A stretch of DNA of 45,788 bases from Sulfurirhabdus autotrophica. Lineage in GTDB: Bacteria; Pseudomonadota; Gammaproteobacteria; Burkholderiales; SMCO01. The DNA is taken from contig NZ_SMCO01000024.1 of NCBI RefSeq assembly GCF_004346685.1, positions 1-45,788 of the forward strand, written 5' to 3'. Of the stretch, positions 1-7,236 are shown piece by piece (the stretch's first letter is position 1; the number at the start of each line of letters is the position of its first letter). Under the pieces are notes generated by a model. The model had not been told where the DNA came from. It searched no databases and saw only the letters and a list, made by a program, of their open reading frames with translations. The position numbers and the translations under genes were made by a program.

Positions 1-4
1 GATT

Positions 5-196
5 TCAAATCGGCACCAAAATATTTTGCTTTCTAAACCCCGCCCAGATTGGATCTTGGCGGCTCGATTCGCGATTTAACCGGACACTACTGACTGGCAA
101 TGCAAAGTAAATCAGCACCGCAATCCCTGCTGACAATATCAGCCTGTTCTTTGCATTAAGTTTCGTCATCCAGCGAAATGCATCCCTTACACTCAT
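5..196 (-). pseudogene. Short membrane-protein fragment, DUF1345-like N-terminus
   Basis: The reading frame gives about 63 residues with one hydrophobic segment (LILSAGIAVLIYFALP) after a basic N-terminus, then a polar tail and a stop. The N-terminal pattern resembles the start of DUF1345 inner-membrane proteins, which are normally about 200 residues with several membrane segments, so this is probably a truncated or frameshifted remnant. A strong ribosome site (GGGAGG) lies 6 bases before the ATG at 196, which is preferred over the ATG at 202 that directly abuts it. The frame ends at the window edge, so any displaced downstream part cannot be seen. Family assignment is by resemblance only. 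Confidence 0.4.
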
Positions 197-367
197 CAAC
201 ATCCTCCCAATTATTATTTACCAGATCAACTCGTTATATGGTTTCAGCGATGTACATGTTATTGCTTAAACTAAGGAATCATAATCCATATTTGCGAAAT
301 CAATCGCACCCTATTTTTTACACTTGCAAATATTTAACCAAAACCATTGAATTCACAGTTTCAGCAA

Positions 368-396
368 TAAAAAAAGCAACCGGTTAAGGTTGCTTT
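368..396 (-). terminator. Intrinsic terminator after the PhoX gene
   Basis: A GCAACC/GGTTGC stem (376-381 with 388-393) is flanked by a run of A on the plus strand, which reads as a T-run on the minus strand, the orientation of the PhoX gene. A second hairpin (412-418 with 422-428, arms GTTTACC and GGTAAAC) lies between it and the stop codon at 438. Confidence 0.7.
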
Positions 397-437
397 CAAT
401 ACATCATCCCCGTTTACCACGGGTAAACTGCTAGGTG

Positions 438-2405
438 TTAGTCATCGTCATTTCCATCAATTTCGTGTTCGTGATGTTCTTCTGTTTTTTTCACCTTGAT
501 TGCAGGCAATCCTCCGATATAACCAACAACACCTCGTTGGTCAATTCCCGCTCTGAATGCATCAAATTCAGGTATTTTGCTCTTGTACCCAGAAAGATCA
601 TCAGCGGCACCCGGGTGCTGAATGTTGGACATGATATAGGCAAAACCATTCATATCATCAACAGCCTGCAGCCCCGTCCACTCTGCACCAGCTCGGTTGG
701 TTGCGATGCGGGTAGATTTTTTGGTGTCTACATTGTATGCCCACAGGAAGTTGTTCAGATGGTTACCACTATCCTCTCCAATAAACAAAGTACGCATAGC
801 TTCTGAGTATTTCAGGTTATCAGGGTTAGCCATCTTGTCTGTGTCACATTTGTCATAGGTTCCATAAGCCGTTTGCGTAGCAGGCTTCTGCGCTCCCATC
901 AGCAGTGCATTCATATCAGTTGCTACCCATTGACTATTTATAGGATTACCTGATGTATCCTGCTGCCCACCTTTCAGATTTGACTCATAAACAATGCCGC
1001 AAGCCAGATCTTTTGGATCGCTGTCCAGATGAATGTCATCTGCCGGATGATCAGCATTCTGCCCTGCAAGCATGCTATTTTGAACATATGACATAGCAAC
1101 ATACAATTTCTTATCTGCATTGTTTGAGGTTTCACCTTCCATCTTTGTGAACTCCGTTGTTGCACCCATGTAGGCTGCGTAACGGCGCGTCTCAAGAAAA
1201 GCGGCGGCTTTATCCATTCCTGCTTTTACTTTCAAGTACTCCAGAGCAGTCTTTCCACCTGTACCTGTGTAAGCGTAGACAGCCTTGTAGTCTGCATAGG
1301 CAGCAGGGTTTGCCTGATACTCAGTTTTACTGGCAATATCGAAAATATCAGAAAACTGGATACCACTAGCTACAATCGCGTTGATTTCGCTATCTGAAGC
1401 ATGACCGAGCTTAATCCATTGAATACCGAATTGACCGCCGTTGCTACCATCGTTTTGCTGCAGCTTCGCAGCATAAATTGTACCTTTGCTCAAGTCTTTT
1501 GCTTTATCAGCAACAAACATGGTGAGCACAACATCTCTGCCATCATCCCCTTTATAAGCGGTTCTACCATCAGGCATCACATGGGCCAGTTCATTAGCCA
1601 GTCGGCCCATGGCATAATGTTTAACTACTTCAGAGTTACCTTTCTTGCTCACTGTCACTTCCGTGATCATGCCGTATTTGTAAGGATTAGCACCGTTAGG
1701 TGGCAGTTGTGCAGACGCATCCAGAAACAGGTTCATCGCAGTAAGAGGCTTGCTTTGGAAGGCTCTTGCATCCGGTTCATATTCTTCGCCGCCAATATGG
1801 GTATTCCACGGTGTCAATTCACCAGCACAAGGAATCCATAATCCATCCACACCACTCATATCCACGTTCTTCAAATCAAACGCGTTCAACATTCCATTAC
1901 GGTGATTCTGCTTGATTGAAGCCAGGTTCATTACCATTGGCAACGCACCATACATACTAACCATTGGCTTGCTCGGATTGACGTTTGGCGCTTCAGTATC
2001 ATATTCAAGGTGGGTTACCAGAAAAATGTTGTCGCCCTGCTTCATCAGCGAATTAGCATCAGGGCTATGCGCATAGAACGGACCTTGCGCGGTTGTACCG
2101 GCTTCATCTATCTGAGCGGTTTGAAGAATATTGCCATTTTTATCGACTATAGTGCCTGCCTTCCAATTACCAATCTGTTCGCCTGAACTATAAAGCGCAT
2201 TGTAACTTAATGGGAATATTGATTTTTTACCATTAGCATAAGTCACAATAGCACTGGATTCAGTGTAAGCTTTTTGCAATTGTTCAGTTGTAATCGGTGC
2301 TTTTGTTTCGGTGAATTCCACACTCACAACTGGCATATCTGCCATGCCAAAAGGCGCATATAAAGTTGATAAGACAGCACTTACAAGCAACTTCCGCTTC
2401 ATCAT
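438..2405 (-). CDS. Secreted PhoX-family (DUF839) phosphatase
   Basis: This 655-residue protein belongs to the PhoX/DUF839 family, metal-dependent phosphoesterases that release phosphate outside the cytoplasm. The family signature is visible at about residues 193-208 as CAGELTPWNTHIGGEE, the metal-binding Cys and Glu-Glu region. A second conserved stretch is EDSGNHLNNFLWAYNVD near residue 540. Residues 1-22 form a Sec-type signal peptide (MMKRKLLVSAVLSTLYAPFGMA) with no twin-arginine motif, whereas characterised PhoX enzymes are typically Tat exported. The C-terminus is rich in His and acidic residues (EEHHEHEIDGNDDD). An AGGAG-like ribosome site sits 7 bases before the start. A possible Pho box lies upstream. 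Substrate is not shown by the sequence. Confidence 0.85.
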   Translation of the reverse strand: MMKRKLLVSAVLSTLYAPFGMADMPVVSVEFTETKAPITTEQLQKAYTESSAIVTYANGKKSIFPLSYNALYSSGEQIGNWKAGTIVDKNGNILQTAQIDEAGTTAQGPFYAHSPDANSLMKQGDNIFLVTHLEYDTEAPNVNPSKPMVSMYGALPMVMNLASIKQNHRNGMLNAFDLKNVDMSGVDGLWIPCAGELTPWNTHIGGEEYEPDARAFQSKPLTAMNLFLDASAQLPPNGANPYKYGMITEVTVSKKGNSEVVKHYAMGRLANELAHVMPDGRTAYKGDDGRDVVLTMFVADKAKDLSKGTIYAAKLQQNDGSNGGQFGIQWIKLGHASDSEINAIVASGIQFSDIFDIASKTEYQANPAAYADYKAVYAYTGTGGKTALEYLKVKAGMDKAAAFLETRRYAAYMGATTEFTKMEGETSNNADKKLYVAMSYVQNSMLAGQNADHPADDIHLDSDPKDLACGIVYESNLKGGQQDTSGNPINSQWVATDMNALLMGAQKPATQTAYGTYDKCDTDKMANPDNLKYSEAMRTLFIGEDSGNHLNNFLWAYNVDTKKSTRIATNRAGAEWTGLQAVDDMNGFAYIMSNIQHPGAADDLSGYKSKIPEFDAFRAGIDQRGVVGYIGGLPAIKVKKTEEHHEHEIDGNDDD

Positions 2406-2530
2406 TTTAATTCTCCTGAATATACATATCTAAATGAAGCCAAGATTCGTAGCTTCATAAGTAAAAATTGGGATTTCTATGAATCCAGCAGAAGTTTAAT
2501 TGCGTGAGATGTGAATTTCATGAAGAAAAC

Positions 2531-2548
2531 ATGAAAGTTAGGTTACAG
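2531..2548 (-). promoter_or_regulatory. Possible PhoB binding site (Pho box)
   Basis: On the minus strand, CTGTAAC and CTTTCAT are separated by 4 bases, matching the two 7 bp PhoB half-sites (consensus CTGTCAT) at 5/7 and 6/7. Weaker half-site-like 7-mers continue at 11 bp intervals toward the gene. It lies about 125 bases upstream of the PhoX start. It is a pattern match only. Confidence 0.45.
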
Positions 2549-2619
2549 AACATTTAGCATATTGGGATTAAATGCACTCTACATCACTCAAGCGATTAAA
2601 GTAGATGGCTAGAAATGAA

Positions 2620-2651
2620 AAAAGGGTTAGATCTTAAGATCTAACCCTTTT
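2620..2651 (-). terminator. Terminator of the tRNA-Arg transcript
   Basis: A perfect 32 bp inverted repeat (half-site AAAAGGGTTAGATCTT) followed on the minus strand by a T-run (2618-2623) lies immediately downstream of tRNA-Arg. Confidence 0.8.
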
Positions 2652-2657
2652 ATTTTT

Positions 2658-2734
2658 TGGTGCGCCCGGAGCGATTCGAACGCCCGACCCCTTGGTTCGT
2701 AGCCAAGTACTCTATCCAGCTGAGCTACGGGCGC
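2658..2734 (-). tRNA. tRNA-Arg (anticodon ACG)
   Basis: The minus strand folds as a tRNA: acceptor GCGCCCG with CGGGCGC, an anticodon stem CTTGG/CCAAG with loop CTACGAA (anticodon ACG), a T-arm with GTTCGAATC, and an encoded CCA at 2658-2660. In Enterobacteria and relatives a tRNA-Ser(GCU) gene commonly precedes tRNA-Arg(ACG). Here its partner is 9.2 kb away because of the inserted element, so this gene may now depend on another promoter. Confidence 0.95.
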
Positions 2735-2781
2735 ATATTGCAGGAGGCATTATACACATAAAATAACCACCATGCAAATTA

Positions 2782-2802
2782 TGGCGGAGAGAGAGGGATT
2801 CG
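2782..2802. repeat. Left attachment site of element 1 (attL)
   Basis: These 21 bases are identical and in the same orientation to 11995-12015, the 3' end (CCA, acceptor and part of the T-arm) of tRNA-Ser(GCU). The match stops on both sides (a versus t at the left, c versus a at the right). This copy is the displaced original tRNA 3' end left by site-specific integration. Confidence 0.9.
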
Positions 2803-2854
2803 CAATCATCCCAAACTAATCGCTATAAATCAATGTGTTGCAAATAACCAGATG

Positions 2855-2881
2855 TAGCACCTAGTTACAATCAATAGCTAC
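2855..2881. promoter_or_regulatory. Putative integrase arm sites, left end of element 1
   Basis: TAGTTAC (2862-2868) and TAGCTAC (2875-2881) repeat the motif found four times next to the integrase at 11899-11941, in the same orientation. A weaker TAGCACC is at 2855. They start about 60 bp inside the core repeat, as expected for arm-type integrase binding sites. Confidence 0.5.
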
Positions 2882-3227
2882 ATTTCAAACCATGTAACGC
2901 GCTACTGATCAGAGACGGAATTATTGCATAAACAAAGGCTAAAATAAAGACAAATGATAAAAAAATTCCTTACATAATTTTTAGCTAAATGACTAGGGGT
3001 GATCTTGGATTGGAACTGGTGGCTGGCTTTAGTGAAATACACAAAGGCCGTCCTTTATTGAGTAAATGTTTACTGCACAAATAGATATCACCACCGTTTT
3101 CACATGGACGCTGGCCAGACAATCCCAACCGCAAAAAACAAATATTTTCCCAGAAAAAAGCACTATTCCAGTTTTCAATGGATATAGGAACAAACGGATT
3201 GGTTTTGACCTGGCTTTTGACTTTAAG
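2882..3227. other. Gene-free stretch at the left end of element 1
   Basis: I see no convincing gene here. Short frames on both strands lack ribosome sites and family resemblance. The stretch leads into the stem-loop array. Confidence 0.5.
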
Positions 3228-3580
3228 CCGCTATGCGGTGATTGGCGTCCAGCCAATCAGTACTGGTCCCTAGACCAGTGCCGCTGGGGGAGCCGAACTA
3301 CGTAAACGAACGACAGTGAGTTAAGCCGCCCTAGCGGCTGGTAGTGGTTTGGGGGCAAAGCCCCGATCATTCCCCGGAGGGGTGAGCCCCGCGCTAGCGG
3401 GGTGAAAGGGGTGATCGCTGGGTTTTAGGTGACTATGGACGTCCAGTCCATAGAGCCCCCCGAAGCGGCCCTAGCCGCGTGCCTTTCGGGGGGTGGTCGC
3501 CTATGTCCGGGACTATCCCGGACGGTTTAGGAAATGAGCAGGTTTTGCTCATTTTTAGGTGTACCGTTTGCGTGCGGTAC
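3228..3580. other. Array of about eleven stem-loops, possible origin or oriT
   Basis: Consecutive inverted repeats fill some 350 bp. Stems (loop): 3228-3238 CCGC (TAT); 3239-3259 TGATTGGC (GTCCA); 3262-3279 ACTGGTC (CCTA); 3324-3339 AGCCGC (CCTA); 3352-3364 GGGGC (AAA); 3372-3382 CCCC (GGA); 3387-3402 CCCCGC (GCTA); 3433-3453 CTATGGAC (GTCCA); 3456-3493 CCCCCCGAA enclosing GCGGC (CCTA); 3505-3523 GTCCGGGA (CTA); 3532-3554 AAATGAGCA (GGTTT); 3561-3580 GTACCG. An outer pairing CGATCA/TGATCG (3364-3369 with 3412-3417) could enclose three of them. Loops CCTA and GTCCA recur with different stem sequences, so structure and not sequence appears conserved. It directly precedes the replication-like gene. 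Confidence 0.7.
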
Positions 3581-3607
3581 GCCAGCCGGCACACTATGGA
3601 TAGCTGG

Positions 3608-3642
3608 TCGCTATATTAGACATCATCAACTCAATATAGCGA
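3608..3642. promoter_or_regulatory. Inverted repeat before the replication-like gene
   Basis: A perfect 10 bp inverted repeat, TCGCTATATT (3608-3617) and AATATAGCGA (3633-3642), ends 5 bases before the ATG at 3648. Its position over the expected ribosome site suggests an operator for self-regulation or an RNA stem that limits translation. Confidence 0.5.
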
Positions 3643-3647
3643 CGATT

Positions 3648-4457
3648 ATGCAACCAGAAAAAAAAGCTCCAAGCAAAGAGATAGCTCGGGATCGTGAGAT
3701 CGAAATATTGCGGTATCTCCACGTTTTTGGATATCTTACCGCGCAACAAATCGCAGCCCTGGTCTATTCCCATGCCTCCCAAAAAGATCGGCTCGCCAGG
3801 CGAACACTTCAGCGCATGGAAGGAGCCAACTTGATTATCAGAAAGTCAGGCGGATTCAACGCGCCAGATCACCATACGCTGAGTGAGCCAGGGGCTTGTT
3901 TGCTGTCTTCTCTAACCGGGCTGAACGCGAGTTCTGGAAAAGACCTCGTGAGAGAAATCAGCAAACATCGGGATGCTGCGAATTGGGCGGGAATCAAACT
4001 ACTGCAAGAGGGTTATAACATCTGGACTGAACGCGATATCCAAAGTGTCGGGGAAAGTGCTCGCAACCCGATGAGATCCCCGATAAAAAACGTCGGGGGT
4101 AAAGTTCCTGATTTATTAGCAGTTGATTCAAATCGATTGGTGACTTGGGTTGAAGTGGAGGCGTCGGTTCGCGGCGGCAGGGATCTAAAGAAACTGGCTA
4201 ATTGGTTGATCAATACTGCTTTCCCCATTTCAGGAAACAGAATCCCTTTAAATCCACCAGCTGACGATTTATGGCTGGATAGAGTCCGGTTCATCATGAC
4301 TGAAAAGCACATAGCGAGCTTTCCTCAGCGGTTAGAGAGGCAATTAATGAGTTTGTTGGGGCCGAGTTACCAATCAGAATTTTGGACAAACCAGATTGAG
4401 TTTCACCGAGTCTGGACTAATGAGAGTTGGACTGGTTTTGAAAATCCACCCCTCTAG
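3648..4457 (+). CDS. Winged-helix replication/mobilisation-like protein
   Basis: The 269-residue protein has an N-terminal winged helix (about residues 15-90; IEILRYLHVFGYLTAQQIAALVY, then RTLQRMEGANLI). Its C-terminal half (PDLLAVD at 154-160, then WVEVEAS at 167-173) has the PD...ExE spacing of the PD-(D/E)XK nuclease fold. This layout resembles the replication-relaxation (Replic_Relax) family of plasmid and element proteins. The assignment is by pattern, not a confirmed match. The ATG at 3648 is preferred because an upstream extension to 3534 would run through the stem-loop array. It may act on that array as an initiator, relaxosome component or regulator. The third catalytic position is Glu, not the usual Lys, so nuclease activity is uncertain. 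Confidence 0.55.
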   Translation: MQPEKKAPSKEIARDREIEILRYLHVFGYLTAQQIAALVYSHASQKDRLARRTLQRMEGANLIIRKSGGFNAPDHHTLSEPGACLLSSLTGLNASSGKDLVREISKHRDAANWAGIKLLQEGYNIWTERDIQSVGESARNPMRSPIKNVGGKVPDLLAVDSNRLVTWVEVEASVRGGRDLKKLANWLINTAFPISGNRIPLNPPADDLWLDRVRFIMTEKHIASFPQRLERQLMSLLGPSYQSEFWTNQIEFHRVWTNESWTGFENPPL

Positions 4458-4525
4458 TTCGCAGGCATACCGTGCTTTTAAACCCTGCCGGCGAAAGAAT
4501 GCAATTAAAAATCTATGTTTCTATA

Positions 4526-4546
4526 TTACAAGTAACGTTCTTGTAA
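4526..4546. promoter_or_regulatory. Inverted repeat, possible operator
   Basis: TTACAAG (4526-4532) and CTTGTAA (4540-4546) are separated by 7 bases that centre on AACGTT. The repeat ends 16 bases before the start of the next gene. Confidence 0.4.
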
Positions 4547-4562
4547 CACCTCTGGAATAAAT

Positions 4563-5087
4563 ATGGACGAAAAATACGAAAATACCACTTCCAAGTTGGT
4601 GCCAATCCGGCCTTCTAAATTTATTGAGCAAGTACCGGATTACCCTCCATCTGGCGAGCCCTTATCCGACGAAGATCTGATTGCTGGGGGTCTGGTTCCT
4701 GTGAAAACTTGGTTTAGAACTAATAAAACAAAGGCGGCTTTACGTGTTGCGAAGCATCGAGAAAAAAATGCAGTTTTAGGCTTAAAACCGGTTAACGTGG
4801 TGGCCAACGCAGAAACCGAAGCAGTGATTAAGCAGCTGGCCGCGGCAGCCAAGGCAGGAAAAACAGCAAAGGCAGCAATTCTTGAGCTTGCCGGGCCTGA
4901 GATTCAATTAATTACTGCCGATCTTGAAAAAGAGAAAGCAAAGTCAGTAATTGCAATGACTGACCTGGGGCTGTTAAAACGGGAATTAGCTGATATTAAA
5001 GCTGAGCGTGATCGTTTGCGTGCATGGAAGGAAACTGTACGCAAAATGGCCCTTTTAGACAGATTTATGGGACGTTGGCCAAGGTAA
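4563..5087 (+). CDS. Hypothetical protein with C-terminal coiled coil
   Basis: A 174-residue protein of unknown function. The N-terminus is polar and Pro-rich (PDYPPSGEPLSDEDLIAGGLVPVKTWF). Residues 60-75 are basic (KAALRVAKHREKN), and residues 90-160 are Ala/Lys/Glu-rich helices (IKQLAAAAKAGKTAKAAI, then KRELADIKAERDRL) that suggest a coiled coil. It has no signal peptide or membrane segment. It follows the replication-like gene by 105 bp, which contains an inverted repeat. A small element-borne DNA-binding or partner protein is possible, but no family is recognised. Confidence 0.6.
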   Translation: MDEKYENTTSKLVPIRPSKFIEQVPDYPPSGEPLSDEDLIAGGLVPVKTWFRTNKTKAALRVAKHREKNAVLGLKPVNVVANAETEAVIKQLAAAAKAGKTAKAAILELAGPEIQLITADLEKEKAKSVIAMTDLGLLKRELADIKAERDRLRAWKETVRKMALLDRFMGRWPR

Positions 5088-5167
5088 CTTGCCCTTATTT
5101 CTGCATCTTTGCTAAATGCGTATTGAACTTCAAACCCGCCAGTTGTTCTACAGTAAGGTCGGCCACC

Positions 5168-5235
5168 GATTCTAACAAGCTTCCGCCACTTGCAAATGGC
5201 TGCTTTTTGGAAAGTCGAATGCGTACTCCCGATCC
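5168..5235. repeat. Imperfect repeat, copy 1 (copy 2 at 7027-7121)
   Basis: Bases 5192-5235 match 7078-7121 at 35 of 44 positions, including GGAAAG and CGAATGCGTA. A further upstream match begins at GATTCTAA (5168 and 7027). The two copies bracket the attC-associated genes. The rest of 5088-5408 holds no gene I can support. Confidence 0.55.
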
Positions 5236-5408
5236 TTTCGGTCATTCATTACCTTGTCATTCAGCTTCAGTTCAACATCATAAAACAGACATACAGCCTA
5301 CCTGTCTGTACCATTGCATAATATGCGGACAGATTATTTATAGAGTACCTTGTTAATCATGTTGTTATCGATAATAAGCCCGCTTTATTAGCCGTCTGAG
5401 GAGAATAT

Positions 5409-5894
5409 ATGCGCGCTTTTACATTCCTAATATTTTTAACTTTCGCGTCGATTGCGCAGGCAGACCTTTTAGTTTCATTTGTCAAAGAATCGAGCTTGTC
5501 TTACGACTTATCACCCAGTAACTATGTTAACTCGTCAAGTAATTACGATAATTCGGTTAGTAATTATGATAATTCGCCGAGTAATTACAACAACTCAGAA
5601 AGTAACTATGATAATAGCTCATCAAACCATAACAATGGTGCAAGTGGAGATAAACGACTTATTCTTGAGGAAAACGGAAAGTCATATCGAGTCGGTTATT
5701 ATGTAAGGGTAGATAACGGTGTGATAAATTTTTTCTCAACCAAAGGTAAGAGGCTATTTTACAATCCTGGAAAAGGCGTTGGCATTTTTCATGGAGAAAA
5801 AGGTTTTTTCTGCGGTGTTCTTGCCAGTGTAAATGGAAATTATCAACTAGCTTTAACGGAAAAAGGTACGCAAGTGCTCATGCTTTCTCAATAA
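5409..5894 (+). CDS. Secreted protein with SNYDNS-type tandem repeats
   Basis: A 161-residue protein with an 18-residue signal peptide (MRAFTFLIFLTFASIAQA). Residues 35-76 form six 7-residue repeats of the type SxSNYDN, then about 85 residues form a compact, Gly- and aromatic-rich domain (GKSYRVGYYVRVDNGVINFF, then GFFCGVLASV). I associate this layout with uncharacterised proteins in proteobacterial accessory DNA; function is unknown. A GAGGAG ribosome site lies 6 bases before the ATG. The stop codon is only 2 bases before an attC-like site, so it is laid out like an integron gene cassette. Export to the periplasm or beyond is likely. Confidence 0.75.
   Translation: MRAFTFLIFLTFASIAQADLLVSFVKESSLSYDLSPSNYVNSSSNYDNSVSNYDNSPSNYNNSESNYDNSSSNHNNGASGDKRLILEENGKSYRVGYYVRVDNGVINFFSTKGKRLFYNPGKGVGIFHGEKGFFCGVLASVNGNYQLALTEKGTQVLMLSQ
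5511..5636 (+). repeat. Six in-frame 21 bp tandem repeats
   Basis: Six units of 21 bp begin at 5511, 5532, 5553, 5574, 5595 and 5616, each carrying an AGTAAYTAYGATAA-like core. They encode the SNYDN repeats. Copy number may vary by slippage. Confidence 0.85.
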
Positions 5895-5896
5895 AC

Positions 5897-5966
5897 GGCT
5901 AACAAACGCATTTAATCGAATAATTTGCTACGCTAGGCAAATTTCCAGTTATGCGGGGCGTTAGGG
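5897..5966. other. Integron attC recombination site
   Basis: This 70 bp stretch starts with an R''-like box GGCTAAC followed by AAACGC and ends with GGGCGTTAGGG, whose GTTAGGG fits the GTTRRRY core. CTAAC pairs with GTTAG at the ends, GCAT with ATGC next, and AATTTGC (5922-5928) with GCAAATT (5937-5943) in the middle, as in a folded attC. It lies 2 bases after one stop codon and 16 bases before the next start. No integron integrase gene is in the window. Confidence 0.7.
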
Positions 5967-5982
5967 TTTAAGGAATATTCAT

Positions 5983-6888
5983 ATGCCAGACCTAAACTTA
6001 ACAACGTTGATTTCTTCTATATTGTCGTCAGTTGGGGTGACGGCAGTAGGGGCTTGGTGGCTCGGAAAAAGGTGGGTAGACCATCGACTAAATACTGAAC
6101 TTGAAAAAACAAAAGGCAATATAAGGAAAGAAATAGAAAATGAACTGGCAGATACGAATGCAAATAGACAGTACCAGTTAGCCGCAAAAACCAGACTCTA
6201 TTCAGCAATAGGTCCACTTAAGTTTCAGCTACTCATTGCATGCCGTGATTTGGCGCTCCATATACGAGCGTTTGGATTAGAAGGAATTTCTTACTCTCTA
6301 AGCCCCACAAACTATTACGGGCAAAGTACGTTATACAGAATATTACAACCATTAGTCATATCGGAGTTGATAGAAAAGCAGATAGCTGTAACGGATTTTT
6401 CCGTTGACAAAGAAGCAGTAGATCTACTTGTATTTAAAAAGCTCGGGTATGAAGCATTAAAAGGCGACAAACCAATACTAAACAACCCGGATGAGGACTG
6501 GAATCACCAAACGCAGCATTTGTTTCATCATTCAATCTCAAAGATCGTTAGTTCTCTTATTGTTGTGGACGGCACATTAAATCGTCCCATGCACTTCAAA
6601 GAATTTGAACAATTTCTTTTATCGGTGCATGGAAAGGAAGTGCTTGGTCCGCTTGTGGACTTGATTCAAGATTTTACAATTATGGGAAAGCCAATACTCT
6701 GGGTCCGTTTGGTGTTTTATGCATATTGTTGCTCCCATATTGTAAATAAACTGGGGATTAAAATTGGATTTTCAGAGATCGATATTCATGTAAGAGAATT
6801 ACTTTTGGAGTCAAACAACGAGTTCAATAGGCGAATGCTGGAAGACTTTCAGCACGTCTTCAGTACCCTAATAAATGGTGGCCTATAA
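5983..6888 (+). CDS. Hypothetical membrane-anchored cassette protein
   Basis: A 301-residue protein of unknown function. Residues 8-28 (TLISSILSSVGVTAVGAWWLG) form a single membrane anchor. It is followed by a charged helical stretch (about 30-65; LNTELEKTKGNIRKEIENELA) likely to be a coiled coil, then a large cytoplasmic-looking domain. An AAGGA ribosome site precedes the ATG. It sits 16 bases after an attC site and is followed by a degraded attC-like start, so it is probably a captured integron cassette. I recognise no catalytic motif. Confidence 0.7.
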   Translation: MPDLNLTTLISSILSSVGVTAVGAWWLGKRWVDHRLNTELEKTKGNIRKEIENELADTNANRQYQLAAKTRLYSAIGPLKFQLLIACRDLALHIRAFGLEGISYSLSPTNYYGQSTLYRILQPLVISELIEKQIAVTDFSVDKEAVDLLVFKKLGYEALKGDKPILNNPDEDWNHQTQHLFHHSISKIVSSLIVVDGTLNRPMHFKEFEQFLLSVHGKEVLGPLVDLIQDFTIMGKPILWVRLVFYAYCCSHIVNKLGIKIGFSEIDIHVRELLLESNNEFNRRMLEDFQHVFSTLINGGL

Positions 6889-6907
6889 AGGAACAGTGAA
6901 CAACTAC

Positions 6908-6953
6908 CCCTAACAAAACGCTCCAACCGACATCTGCGCTTGGTCGTTGAAGC
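6908..6953. other. Degenerate or truncated attC-like site
   Basis: The sequence opens like an attC (CCCTAAC then AAAACGCTCCAAC) and has an imperfect return arm (GTTGaAGC), but the expected terminal GTTRRRY core is missing. It starts 19 bases after the cassette-like gene. The rest of 6954-7236 holds only copy 2 of the imperfect repeat. Confidence 0.4.
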
Positions 6954-7026
6954 TGTAGAAATTTTCCTCTACAAATCCCACTCTGAATGGTCGCTGTTTG
7001 CTACCTTCCCAACCTTAAACCAAACT

Positions 7027-7121
7027 GATTCTAATAACTTTTCATGGCACACGACGCAAGTTCGCCATGGAATCCAAGCCAATGGCCGTTTTGGGGAAAG
7101 GCGAATGCGTATTCACGACCC
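7027..7121. repeat. Imperfect repeat, copy 2
   Basis: This copy pairs with 5168-5235: 35 of 44 bases match in the second part, and GATTCTAA starts both. It has about 26 extra bases in the middle. It may be decayed coding or cassette sequence. Confidence 0.5.
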
Positions 7122-7236
7122 AAGTAGGCGATCATAGCCTTATTATCATAGGTCCGATCAACAGCTCGTAGCAGTCAGCCGAAGCTAACAACTTGCATAA
7201 ATGCTTTATTGATAGATTTTATTCCGAGATTTCTTT

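Noticed and set aside
3066..3305. 79-residue plus-strand frame between attL and the stem-loop array
   Set aside because: It has no ribosome site or family resemblance and runs into the stem-loops. A minus-strand frame covers the same bases.
3228..3580. CRISPR array
   Set aside because: The inverted repeats differ in sequence and are not direct repeats with unique spacers. No cas genes are present.
3534..3647. N-terminal extension of the replication-like protein
   Set aside because: It reads through hairpins and the 10 bp inverted repeat. The winged helix starts after the ATG at 3648.
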